Shown one piece after another: positions 1 through 7,203 of a DNA stretch of 8,802 nucleotides (the first letter of the stretch is position 1; the number at the start of each line of letters is the position of its first letter). Both the position numbers and the translations under genes were made by a program. The notes beneath the pieces are model-generated. The model saw nothing but the letters and a program-made list of their open reading frames with translations, did not search any database and was not told the origin of the DNA. The stretch covers positions 1 to 8,802 of the forward strand of contig CAZISM010000179.1 in assembly GCA_964541895.1 (NCBI GenBank), written 5' to 3'. This stretch comes from CAZISM01 sp964541895 (GTDB lineage: Bacteria > Zhuqueibacterota > Zhuqueibacteria > Residuimicrobiales > Residuimicrobiaceae).

Positions 1-649
1 CCGGGGTTCGATAACCGCTCATGATCACCAGCGCCGCTTCAGGAAATTTTTTCTCGACCAGCCTGTCGATGATCAACTCCAGTTTGTGCAGCAGTTTTTC
101 CTGCAGAACCAGGTACTTGGGAAAGCCGCCTGCCTGCTTGCATAAAAACTGTCGCAAACGAAAATGCGGCGACACATACAGCGATTCGTTGGCAGGCGTG
201 ACTTTAATCATGCCGGCCGGCGGGCCGCCCCAGAGTTTGCCGAGCTGGAGCTTGGGATAGGAGCCGATGTTATATCCGTCCAGGCTTTTTTGCTGATCAT
301 AGGGAACCATCACTATGAGGTGCAGCCGTATGCTGTCGGCCGGATGCAACTGGCGCACCGTGTACGGATAAACGCCGGCACTGTCCGGCGGCTGAATCCG
401 CCATTCTGAAGAGCCGGAGGGTGCGGCGGCCATGGCCGGCTCGACGCGGTATCTCGCATCAGGACGGCCGGCCAGGGTGAACGTAACCGGCTCGCCCGGC
501 AGTACCATGATCGTTTGAATGCGAGCCGATGAGCCGATGCCGTCATGGACCACGCTGAATCCGGCTTTCTGCAGGCGAGCAGCCGGCCAGAGCGGGCACG
601 AAGCGAACAGCAGCAGGAAAACCAGGGTGCCGGTGCAGTGTCTCATCAT
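1..649 (-). CDS. Exported M15/DUF882-like peptidase, 3' truncated by window edge
   Basis: The minus-strand frame from ATG 649 stays open to base 1 (216 codons), so the C-terminus lies outside the window. Residues 1-24 form a signal peptide (short basic start, then a Leu/Phe-rich core); FASC at about 15-18 could be a weak lipobox, or cleavage could follow the Ala pair in WPAA. Residues 25-115 look like a beta-rich, Ig-like N-terminal domain. Residues 120-135 (GYNIGSYP) and 157-171 (LYVSPHFRLRQFLCKQ) lead into a helical stretch and end in VIMSGYRTP. SGYRTP is the characteristic start of the metal-binding core in peptidase M15/DUF882 (YcbK-like, D-Ala-D-Ala carboxypeptidase-like) proteins. The later zinc ligands (the H-x-x-G-x-A-x-D block) are off the window and unchecked. 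The expected role is periplasmic trimming of peptidoglycan peptides. The start overlaps the stop of the upstream oxidoreductase as ATGA; a second ATG at 646 is equally possible. The family call rests on motif memory and is fairly firm; the substrate is inferred. Confidence 0.8.
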   Translation of the reverse strand, partial: MMRHCTGTLVFLLLFASCPLWPAARLQKAGFSVVHDGIGSSARIQTIMVLPGEPVTFTLAGRPDARYRVEPAMAAAPSGSSEWRIQPPDSAGVYPYTVRQLHPADSIRLHLIVMVPYDQQKSLDGYNIGSYPKLQLGKLWGGPPAGMIKVTPANESLYVSPHFRLRQFLCKQAGGFPKYLVLQEKLLHKLELIIDRLVEKKFPEAALVIMSGYRTP

Positions 650-1629
650 GGTTGCTTTGGCTCTACTTTTATTTTAATCCAGGCTCCGTTCTTTTTTTTG
701 CTCTTATCCGCCGCTTCCATAAAGGCGAACATGGCGATAGTCTCCTGTGGAGGCACGGGCGGCCGGCCGGTGCGGAAAAAGGTCATGATCTCCTGCAACA
801 GAGGCTTGTACAACGAGCCGCTGCCGTATTGGTAACTTTTGGTACCCTTGTCGCCAAACACGGTCACGCCGTAACTCTTGTTGCCTTCACGGATGCCGCG
901 AAACTGGCCAAGGCGGCCGTTCGGCCAGCGGCCGATAATGATATCCACGCCCTCTTCATGAATCCGTTTTACCTCCTCACAGCCGGGTCCCATGGCCGCA
1001 AACAGCATTTCGATGCCGTGGATGCCGTACCACATCATGTCCGGATGATGCGGCTCCAGCGTGGCCGGACTATAGGCGTCACAGCCGACAATATCGCCGA
1101 GTGCTTTGTCGCGAATGGCCTGATAAAATCCATCCAGGTAGCGGAGGCTGGAGGAGCTGAAACAGGGCGTGCCGTACTGTTCGGCCAATGCAAAAATATC
1201 CTGCACATCACGCAGGCTGGCCGCCATGGGCTTGTCGATGAACACCGGCTTGCGGGCCGCCAACACCGGCCGGACCTGCTGCAGATGAACCCGACCGTCC
1301 ACGCTGTGCAAAACAACCGCGTCCACCTTCGTCAGCAGGGTCGGGATGTCAGCGACGATATCCACATTCCATTTCTCATGGATCTCTTTGGTAAAACCCT
1401 GTACCCTGGTTGCGCTGGCTTCCACATCCGGACTGCCGCCGGCATAGGCACAGACCACAACGCCGCCGGGTACGTAATCTGCAGAAGTAGAGTCGTTCAA
1501 ACTTTTTGTAAACGCCGGCGCATGCGAGGTGTCCAGGCCGATGAGTCCGATCTTCAGGGGTGTCTCAGCTGTCATGGCTGCTCCGACTATAAGTACTAGT
1601 AAAAAAAGGGGGATGAGGGAAGGCTTCAT
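646..1629 (-). CDS. Gfo/Idh/MocA-family oxidoreductase with Sec-type signal peptide
   Basis: A complete 327-residue protein. Residues 1-21 are a signal peptide without twin arginine (MKPSL, then a Leu/Ile/Val core, cleavage likely after MTA). The Rossmann half starts at about 25 with KIGLIGLDTSHAPAF; this replaces the usual GxGxxG with GLIGLDTSH, a variant I associate with a Gfo/Idh/MocA subgroup. VFIDKPMAAS (129-138) is the family's E-K-P motif with Asp in place of Glu; Lys133 is the expected catalytic or cofactor-contacting lysine. YGIHGIEMLF (201-210) holds the conserved catalytic-type His204. The C-terminal half (about 150-310) is the alpha/beta substrate domain. Such enzymes normally oxidise or reduce sugars or cyclitols with NAD(P); some relatives (GH109) use NAD for glycoside cleavage. 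A Sec route is odd for a dinucleotide enzyme, since the cofactor would have to be found outside the cytoplasm. It is first in a two-gene unit with the M15-like gene. Start chosen because it gives the full signal peptide; upstream AAGAGAG is a weak ribosome site. Substrate unknown. Confidence 0.85.
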   Translation of the reverse strand: MKPSLIPLFLLVLIVGAAMTAETPLKIGLIGLDTSHAPAFTKSLNDSTSADYVPGGVVVCAYAGGSPDVEASATRVQGFTKEIHEKWNVDIVADIPTLLTKVDAVVLHSVDGRVHLQQVRPVLAARKPVFIDKPMAASLRDVQDIFALAEQYGTPCFSSSSLRYLDGFYQAIRDKALGDIVGCDAYSPATLEPHHPDMMWYGIHGIEMLFAAMGPGCEEVKRIHEEGVDIIIGRWPNGRLGQFRGIREGNKSYGVTVFGDKGTKSYQYGSGSLYKPLLQEIMTFFRTGRPPVPPQETIAMFAFMEAADKSKKKNGAWIKIKVEPKQP

Positions 1630-1662
1630 GCTCTCTTACCTGTTTAGAATTCTGGTCGTAAT

Positions 1663-1668
1663 ATTATA
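1663..1668 (-). promoter_or_regulatory. Candidate -10 box for the oxidoreductase/peptidase unit
   Basis: On the minus strand this reads TATAAT, a perfect sigma70 -10 box, 33 bases upstream of the oxidoreductase start. No convincing -35 box sits 16-18 bases further upstream (the sequence there is AATGAA), so the promoter may be weak or activator-dependent. It is the best candidate in the region. Confidence 0.4.
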
Positions 1669-1691
1669 AGATACGTGTTAAGGGATTCATT

Positions 1692-1706
1692 CGCAAGCTT
1701 TTTGCG
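1692..1706. promoter_or_regulatory. Inverted repeat between the divergent promoters, possible operator
   Basis: CGCAA-GCTTT-TTGCG is a 5-base-arm dyad. It lies between the minus-strand -10 box (1663-1668) and the + strand -35 box (1751-1756), close to the -35 position of the leftward promoter. A regulator bound here could affect the leftward unit. The arms are short, so chance is possible; no regulator gene lies in the window. Confidence 0.25.
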
Positions 1707-1750
1707 GGATTGGGCCGATATAGCGCCAGAGTCCGCGGACAAGATTCTTG

Positions 1751-1779
1751 TTGCAGGTGTATATTTTTTGATGTACAAT
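1751..1779 (+). promoter_or_regulatory. Sigma70-like promoter for the DUF5107/TPR gene
   Basis: TTGCAG (1751-1756) and TACAAT (1774-1779) are separated by 17 bases, the optimal spacing. Transcription would start near 1786, giving a leader of roughly 40 bases before the ATG at 1828. Each box differs from consensus at one or two positions. This is the only well-matched promoter seen upstream of the gene. Confidence 0.6.
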
Positions 1780-1790
1780 ACGGGCACAGC

Positions 1791-1807
1791 GAAAGTCGAT
1801 CGCTTTC
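1791..1807. promoter_or_regulatory. Small dyad in the leader of the DUF5107/TPR gene
   Basis: GAAAG-TCGATCG-CTTTC, with 5-base arms around a loop that contains the palindrome CGATCG. It sits just after the expected transcription start and ends 7 bases before the AAGGAG ribosome site. It could be an operator or a small hairpin in the mRNA leader. The signal is weak. Confidence 0.2.
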
Positions 1808-1814
1808 ATTAATC

Positions 1815-1820
1815 AAGGAG
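1815..1820 (+). promoter_or_regulatory. Shine-Dalgarno site of the DUF5107/TPR gene
   Basis: AAGGAG, a near-complete anti-16S match, is spaced 7 bases from ATG 1828. It fixes that start, which also gives an intact signal peptide. A strong Shine-Dalgarno site argues mildly against a Bacteroidota host, where such sites are usually poor. Confidence 0.75.
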
Positions 1821-1827
1821 AAGAACC

Positions 1828-4767
1828 ATGTTTCGAACTCGCAGACCGGGCAGTACGTTATTCGTTCTTGTCAACCTCCTGGCGCTCTGCCTGACCATGG
1901 CGGCAGCATACGCTGCCGGCATCACATCCCCATCCCTGCAAAACAGTTCTGTGCGATGTTATGAATCCAGCATGGTCATCCCGACCTATCCCTGGCAGGG
2001 ACATGATGACATCAATCCCCATTTTCGCTGGACCAGCAATCCCGGCTACTCCAACTGCACCACCATCTATCCCTATCCCATGCAGGATAATCTTTCCAGC
2101 GTAAAAAAAGATGTCACCTATAAAACCATGGTTTTGGAAAATGAATATCTGAAACTGACCGTCACACCGGAATTGGGAGGTCATGTGCACTCCATAGTGG
2201 ACAAAATCACCGGTGAGAATATGCTGTACGAAAACAAAGTGTTGAAACCATCGCTGATCGGACTGCGCGGCGCCTGGGCCTCCGGCGGCATCGAATTCAA
2301 CACCGGACCGCAGGGGCACACGGTCACCTGCCTGTCGCCGGTAGAAGCCTCGTTCGTGGATTTCGGCGACGGCAGCAAGGGCATCGCCATCGGCAACGTG
2401 GAACAGGTCTATCACACCCAGTGGGTGGTGACCGTGCGTTTGTATCCGGGCCGCTCGTTTGTCGAAGAACGCATCCGCATCTACAATCCGACGCGCAACC
2501 AGCACGTCTACTATTTCTGGAACTGCGTCGCCATGCCCAACACCGAATCGACCCAGTTCATCTATCCCATGACGCTGGGGCAGGATCATGCCGGCACCAC
2601 TTTTTTTGACTGGCCGATTCATCAGGGCAAGGATATTTCGTGGCTGAAAAATTTCACCGCGCCCACATCCATTTTTTCCTATCAGTGCGACCAGGATTTT
2701 TACGGCTCCTACGATCACCAGCTCGACCGCGGCGTGCTGACCCACGCCGACCATTTTGAACTGGAGGGAAAAAAATCATGGACGTGGAGCAAAAGCCCGT
2801 GGGGCCTGCGCGCCCAGGCCGCGCTGACCGATGACGGCAGCTGCTACAACGAAATTCAGACCGGACCGTTGCCCACCCAGGCCGATTACGGCCTGTCGCT
2901 GCCGCAGAACACCGTGGAGTGGCGGGAGTGGTGGTATCCGGTGCGCGGCACCAAAGGGGTTGCGTTTTCCAACAAGGATGTTACCGCCAATGTACAACGC
3001 AGCAAAGAACAGAAAACGATTACGCTGTGGCTGCACAGCACCGGCACGTGGGACGCCACCTGCTCCATCGACGGAAAAAACAGCGTAGCCATAAAACTGT
3101 CGCCGGCCAAAGCGGTTACCGCGACGCTGCCGTGCCAGGATGGCGATGCCCCGGTCAAACTACTGGTGCGCAGCGGTGATACCGAGCTGCTGAGTTTCAC
3201 CTATCCGTTGCCGCTGCCGAAACGTACGCCGCCGGAAAATCCGCGCGCGCTGCCTTCCGATCATACGGCCGCCGGTTGCTGGCTGCGCGGTGTGCAGGCG
3301 GACAAAGAGGGCGGCACGCACATGGCGCGTCAGTGGTATGAAAAAGCGCTCAACCTGGATGCCAACTTTGCCGCTTGTCACACCGCTCTCGGCGAATTGG
3401 ATCTGGCGGCCGGCCAATATGCGAGCGCCAAAAATCATCTGGAAAAAAGTCTGAAACTCAATATAGATGATGGTTGGACGATGTACTATCTGGCCCAAGC
3501 CTATCTGGAGTTGCAGATGCTCCCGGAAGCGCTGGACATGGCCTTTCATGCCTGTCGCAAACCGGAAACCGCTTGTCCGGCCTATACCCTGGCCGGCTCG
3601 ATTTTTTTGCGTCAGAAAGAGTATGCAAAAGCGCTGAATCCTCTTCGAACAGCCATTGCCAAAGACGACCGCGATATCGTCAGCCGCACTTTGCTCGCCT
3701 GCGCGATGTGGAAAACAGGCGCTGCAGAAGGCGCACGCCAGGTGCTGGAAGAGGTGTGGAGCCGCGATCCCCTCGATATACCCAGCGGTGTGATCGCCGA
3801 GATGATGGGAACGCGGGATGACGAGTTTGCCAAACGCATAACCGGCCGCAGGGAAGAGATCCTGGATGCAGCGGATTTCTTTTATAACAGCGGCTTGTAC
3901 AAAGAGGCCCAATATGTCTTAAAGGAATTCTATCTCGATGCGGGCCAAACTGAGCCGGATCCGTTGCCCTATTACTATTACGGCATCCTGACCGGCGACG
4001 ATCAGTGGCTGGCCAAAGCGCAGGATAAGAGTCCGGACTTTGTTTTCCCAAACCTGCGCTCGAGCTATAACGTATTGCAGCAGGTGGTGAGAAAACAGCC
4101 CAAAGACTGGAAAGCCCGCCTCTATCTGGGCAACTTTTTATTCGAGAACTGTCAAAAGGAGCAGGCGGTGCAGGCCTGGCAGGATGCGCTCAAGCTGAAC
4201 GATTCGTACAGCGTTCTGCACCGCAATCTCGGCCTGGTGGCGTGGAAAATCGATAATGACTACTGGAAGGCCATCGCCGCCTACGAGAAAGCGCTGGCAT
4301 GCCACCCGGATGATTTCCCCTTGTATCGTGATCTGGCGTCGATTTACATGAATCATACGCAACAGTATGTCAAAGCCTGCGCTTTGCTGGAAAAAGCGCG
4401 CGAGAAAAAATGCAAGCGCGCCGATATCGCTGTTCTGTTGGGCCGGGCCTATCTCAACCTCGGCGAGTACGGTAAAGCCGTCGCCATGTTGACCGGTGAC
4501 TCGTTTACCAACTGGGAGGGACAGGGTTCGTTGTATGCGATTTATAACGCCGCCCGCATCGGGTTGGGCGAACAGTTGTATCGCAAGGGCGATCACAGCG
4601 GCGCGCTGCGCGAGTTCCGCGCTTCGGTGGATTATCCGCTCAATCTCGGCGCCGGCCAGATGGATGATGCGCCGGATGCGGAAAGTCGCTACTGGATCGG
4701 TATGGCGCTGAATAAACTGGGCAAGAAAGCTGAAGCGGCCAGGGAGTGGCAGCTGGCGGCCGGACAG
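1828..4767 (+). CDS. Secreted DUF5107 domain/tetratricopeptide repeat protein, 3' end lost in gap
   Basis: 980 codons are visible before the N run; the stop is not seen. Residues 1-29 are a signal peptide (RTRR, hydrophobic core, cleavage near AYA/AG). Residues 45-90 hold a YPW...NPHF...IYPYPMQD stretch and about 100-400 the DUF5107 domain. This is a beta-sandwich I recall as resembling galactose-mutarotase/glycoside-hydrolase supersandwich folds; landmarks are VLENEYLKLTVTPELGG (102-118), LRGAWASGGIEFN (about 146-158) and FIYPM (about 243). A beta-rich linker follows to about 480. From about 484 to the gap come some nine TPR-like helix pairs, for example QWYEKALNLDAN, GQYASAKNHLEKSLKLN, KAIAAYEKALACHPDD and WIGMALNKLGKKAEAAREWQ. 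Family members run to about 1,100 residues, so roughly 100 may be missing. Biochemical function is not established; the likely role is carbohydrate binding or processing outside the cytoplasm, with TPRs as a scaffold. It has its own promoter and is transcribed away from the oxidoreductase unit. Confidence 0.88.
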
Positions 4768-4867
4768 NNNNNNNNNNNNNNNNNNNNNNNNNNNNNNNNN
4801 NNNNNNNNNNNNNNNNNNNNNNNNNNNNNNNNNNNNNNNNNNNNNNNNNNNNNNNNNNNNNNNNNNN
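4768..4867. other. Assembly gap (100 Ns)
   Basis: Exactly 100 Ns, the standard placeholder for a gap of unknown size. The 3' ends of the DUF5107/TPR gene (+) and of cstA (-) both fall here, along with any terminator between the convergent genes. Reading frames that cross the run are not real: the + frame beyond 4868 is antisense to cstA, and the - frame below 4768 is antisense to the TPR gene. Confidence 0.98.
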
Positions 4868-6816
4868 AGAGCCGGCAACACCGGCACCCGGCTGCGATCG
4901 CCGCCGGAGATCGGCTCCCGATACGGCTGTTTGGCAAACGAGAACCATTTCATGACATTATCCACTACAATGATCACCGCCAGCAACGCCATGATGCACA
5001 CCAGAACCGTATCCAGATTCAGCGTAAAACGCTCCAGGGAAGTCAGGTTGGGATTGGCGAGTTGCTTCTGATAAACCTGCACCTGCATCACCGAGGTGGT
5101 CAGGGTGATGACCAGCATCACCACCATGGGCACCAGCGTCACCCAGATGTACTTGAATTTTTTCATTTTTATGAGAATGGTGGTGGCGATGGTCAGCGCC
5201 AGACCGGACAGCAATTGGTTTGAAATGCCGAACATGGGCCATATGGTGGCCACGCTGCCGGTCCAGATGAGATAGCCCCAACCGAACACCACCAGCACGC
5301 TGGTGAACAGGGTGCCGGGCATCCAGTTGTATTCGCGAAACGGCTTGTAGGCATAGCCGAAAAATTCCTGCATGATGAAACGGGCCACGCGTGTGCCGGC
5401 GTCAATGGTGGTCAGGATAAACAGCGCTTCGAACATGAGGGCAAAGTTGTACCAGTAGGCCATCAGCGATTTCATGCCGGGAATGCCGGAGAGGATGTTG
5501 GCCATTCCAACCGCCAGAGTCACCGCGCCGCCGGTGCGATGGGCCAGCTCGATGCCGATCTGCTGTTCGAACCAGTGAATTTTGTCCGGAGTGAATCCCA
5601 TGGCGGTCAGCACATCCTGGGACAAGGGACTGTTGATGAGGAAATAATCGCCGGGCGCCAGCGAAGTGGCGGCGATCAGGGCCATGAGCGACACAAAGCC
5701 TTCCATCAGCATGGCGCCATAGCCGATAAAGCGAACGTCTTTTTCCGTGCGCAGCATCTTGGGCGTGGTGCCGGATGAAATCAGCGAATGAAATCCGGAA
5801 ATAGCACCGCAGGCGATGGTGATGAACAGATAGGGAAAGAGCGGGCCGGGAATGACCGGACCGCCGCCCTGGGCAAAGCGGGTCACGGTCGGAAAAACGA
5901 TCACCGGCGCCATAAAGAGAATGCCCACGGCCAGGAGCATGATGGTGCCGATCTTCATATAGGTGGAAAGATAATCCCGCGGCGCCAGCAGCATCCACAC
6001 CGGCAGAATGCTGGCGAAAAAGCCGTACACCACCAGCAGGATGACGACGGTCTTTTCATCCAGCGTGAGCAGTTGCGACAGGGTTGGCGAATCGTGCACG
6101 GTTTTGCCCAACACCACCGCAAGCACCAGCAGAATTACGCCGATGATCGATACTTCGCCCACTTTGCCCGGCCGCAGCTTGCGCAGATAGAATCCCATCA
6201 GCAGCGCAATGGGAATGGTGGCGCCGATGGTAAAGGTGCCCCATGAAGAGTGTGACAGCGCTTTGACCACCACCATGCCGAGACCGGCCAGGGCGACGAT
6301 GATGATAAAAAAGGTGGCCACCATGGCCGTGAATCCGGCCACAGGTCCGACCTCTGTTTTGGCGATCTCGGCCAGCGACTTGCCGTTGCGGCGCGTGGAA
6401 AAGGCCAGGATGATGAAATCGTGCACGCCGCCGGCAACCACCGAGCCGATGAGAATCCACAACATGCCGGGCAGATAGCCGAATTGCGCGGCCAGCACCG
6501 GCCCGATCAGCGGCCCGGCGCCGGCGATGGCGGCAAAGTGATGGCCAAAGAGCACCCATTTGTTGGTGGGATCATAGTCGTGGCCGTCGTTGAACAAGTT
6601 GGCTGGTGTGACGTTCCTGTCATCCAATGCCAGAATTTTGGCTGCAATAAATGCAGAGTAGAAACGGTAGGCCAGAATATAAATGCAGACCGCGGCGATC
6701 AGAATCCAGACCGCGTTGACCTGTTCCTCTACCCGAATCAGCCGTGTCGCCACGGCAAAGGTAAAAGCGCCCACCAGCGCCAGAATTCCCCAGAGTATTT
6801 TTTTCCAGATCGTCAT
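4868..6816 (-). CDS. cstA: CstA-family peptide/pyruvate transporter, C-terminal end lost in gap
   Basis: About 650 residues are visible of a family that is about 700 long (E. coli CstA 701), so only the cytoplasmic tail is missing. It aligns with CstA throughout: VNAVWILIAAVCIYILAYRF near the N-terminus, VLFGHHFAAIAGAGPLIGP, AAQFGYLPGMLWILIG, FSTRRNGKSL, LPVWMLLAPRDYLSTY, FLFITIACGAISGFH-like (here YLFITIACGAISGFH), SSGTTPKML, FEALFILTTIDAGTR and WPMFGISNQLL. It has well over a dozen hydrophobic segments and no signal peptide is needed. CstA proteins (BtsT/YjiY relatives) import peptides or pyruvate, typically under carbon limitation. I chose ATG 6816 (MTIWKK) because it matches the family's N-terminus; AAAGGG lies 12 bases upstream. 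In-frame alternatives are ATG 6843, ATG 6849 and TTG 6861, all without a better ribosome site. It lies downstream of the six-hairpin-like gene on the same strand, but a 387-base leader suggests its own promoter. Confidence 0.95.
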
Positions 6817-6922
6817 ACCTTCCCGATTCCCTTTCTGTATCATATGCATAACCCGGATCAACCGGAGCCAAATGTAACCATTTCGCGCTGAAAGAACTCG
6901 TAATGCCCTGATACATTTGTTC

Positions 6923-6943
6923 CTGATGCCGCAGAGGCCGTCG
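6923..6943. repeat. Imperfect 21-base direct repeat, copy 1
   Basis: CTGATGCCGCAGAGGCCGTCG in part (19 of 21 bases shared) recurs at 7271-7291, inside the 3' end of the six-hairpin-like gene. The copies lie 348 bases apart in the same orientation. It may be chance in GC-rich DNA or a relic of a local duplication. Confidence 0.3.
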
Positions 6944-6985
6944 AATTATAATCATGGCTGCGGCGGATTCGATGACCGGAAATAA

Positions 6986-7014
6986 ATATTACAACTCTTG
7001 CCGATGAAAGGCAA
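6986..7014 (-). promoter_or_regulatory. Candidate sigma70 promoter for cstA
   Basis: On the minus strand, TTGCCT (7014-7009) is followed after 17 bases by TAATAT (6991-6986). Transcription would start near 6980, leaving a leader of about 160 bases before ATG 6816. Spacing is ideal and the boxes are fair matches. CstA genes are classically induced by carbon starvation through CRP-cAMP; I saw no clear TGTGA-N6-TCACA site here. Confidence 0.45.
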
Positions 7015-7015
7015 G
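6997..7015. promoter_or_regulatory. Inverted repeat overlapping the cstA promoter, possible operator
   Basis: CTTGCC-GATGAAA-GGCAAG, a perfect 6-base-arm dyad with a 7-base spacer, covers the -35 box and most of the spacer of the candidate promoter. That position is typical for a repressor operator. It is not followed by a T run on either strand, so it is not a terminator. Confidence 0.35.
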
Positions 7016-7203
7016 ACCAAAGTTGTGGTCTATCGCGGAGCATCTGTACTTTTTGCGGCGCCGCTGCCGTTCAGAGTTGACGCTTTGGCGTGTCTGCGGG
7101 CGGGAACGAATTCTGCATCCGCGCCTTTTGCAGAAGTAGGCCGCACTCTAAACTGTCGCTGTTCAGCGCCCGTGCTTTGACCCAGTGGCGCGAAGAGCAA
7201 CTT

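Larger units (their letters stand above)
6817..7203 (-). other. Non-coding leader between the six-hairpin-like gene and cstA
   Basis: 387 bases with no convincing gene; short open frames on either strand have unremarkable composition and no supporting ribosome site. It holds a candidate promoter (6986-7014), an overlapping dyad (6997-7015), and a perfect TATAAT on the minus strand near 6944-6949 without a good -35 box. No hairpin-plus-T-run terminator was found after the upstream gene's stop at 7204. Confidence 0.6.

Noticed and set aside
652..1599. 315-codon open frame on the + strand
   Set aside because: It lies wholly antisense to the oxidoreductase, whose protein has a signal peptide, Rossmann core and family motifs. 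The + translation has low-complexity, His/Arg/Ala-rich composition typical of a shadow frame.
4138..4767. Continuation of cstA beyond the gap on the minus strand
   Set aside because: It is antisense to clear TPR repeats of the + strand gene and has no transporter-like hydrophobic segments.
4868..5223. Continuation of the DUF5107/TPR protein beyond the gap
   Set aside because: The sequence is the exact antisense of the cstA C-terminal region and gives a His/Gln-rich nonsense tail.
6858..7043. Possible 61-codon small gene (minus strand) upstream of cstA
   Set aside because: No ribosome site, no recognisable motif, and it overlaps the candidate promoter. Chance length for this composition.
7055..7064. 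GCGGCGCCGC palindrome as terminator of the six-hairpin-like gene
   Set aside because: In the minus direction it is followed by A residues, not T, and a perfect palindrome leaves no loop. It is also about 140 bases past the stop codon.
6998..7180. Possible 60-codon small gene on the + strand
   Set aside because: No Shine-Dalgarno site and no similarity that I can recognise; it begins inside the dyad of the cstA promoter.
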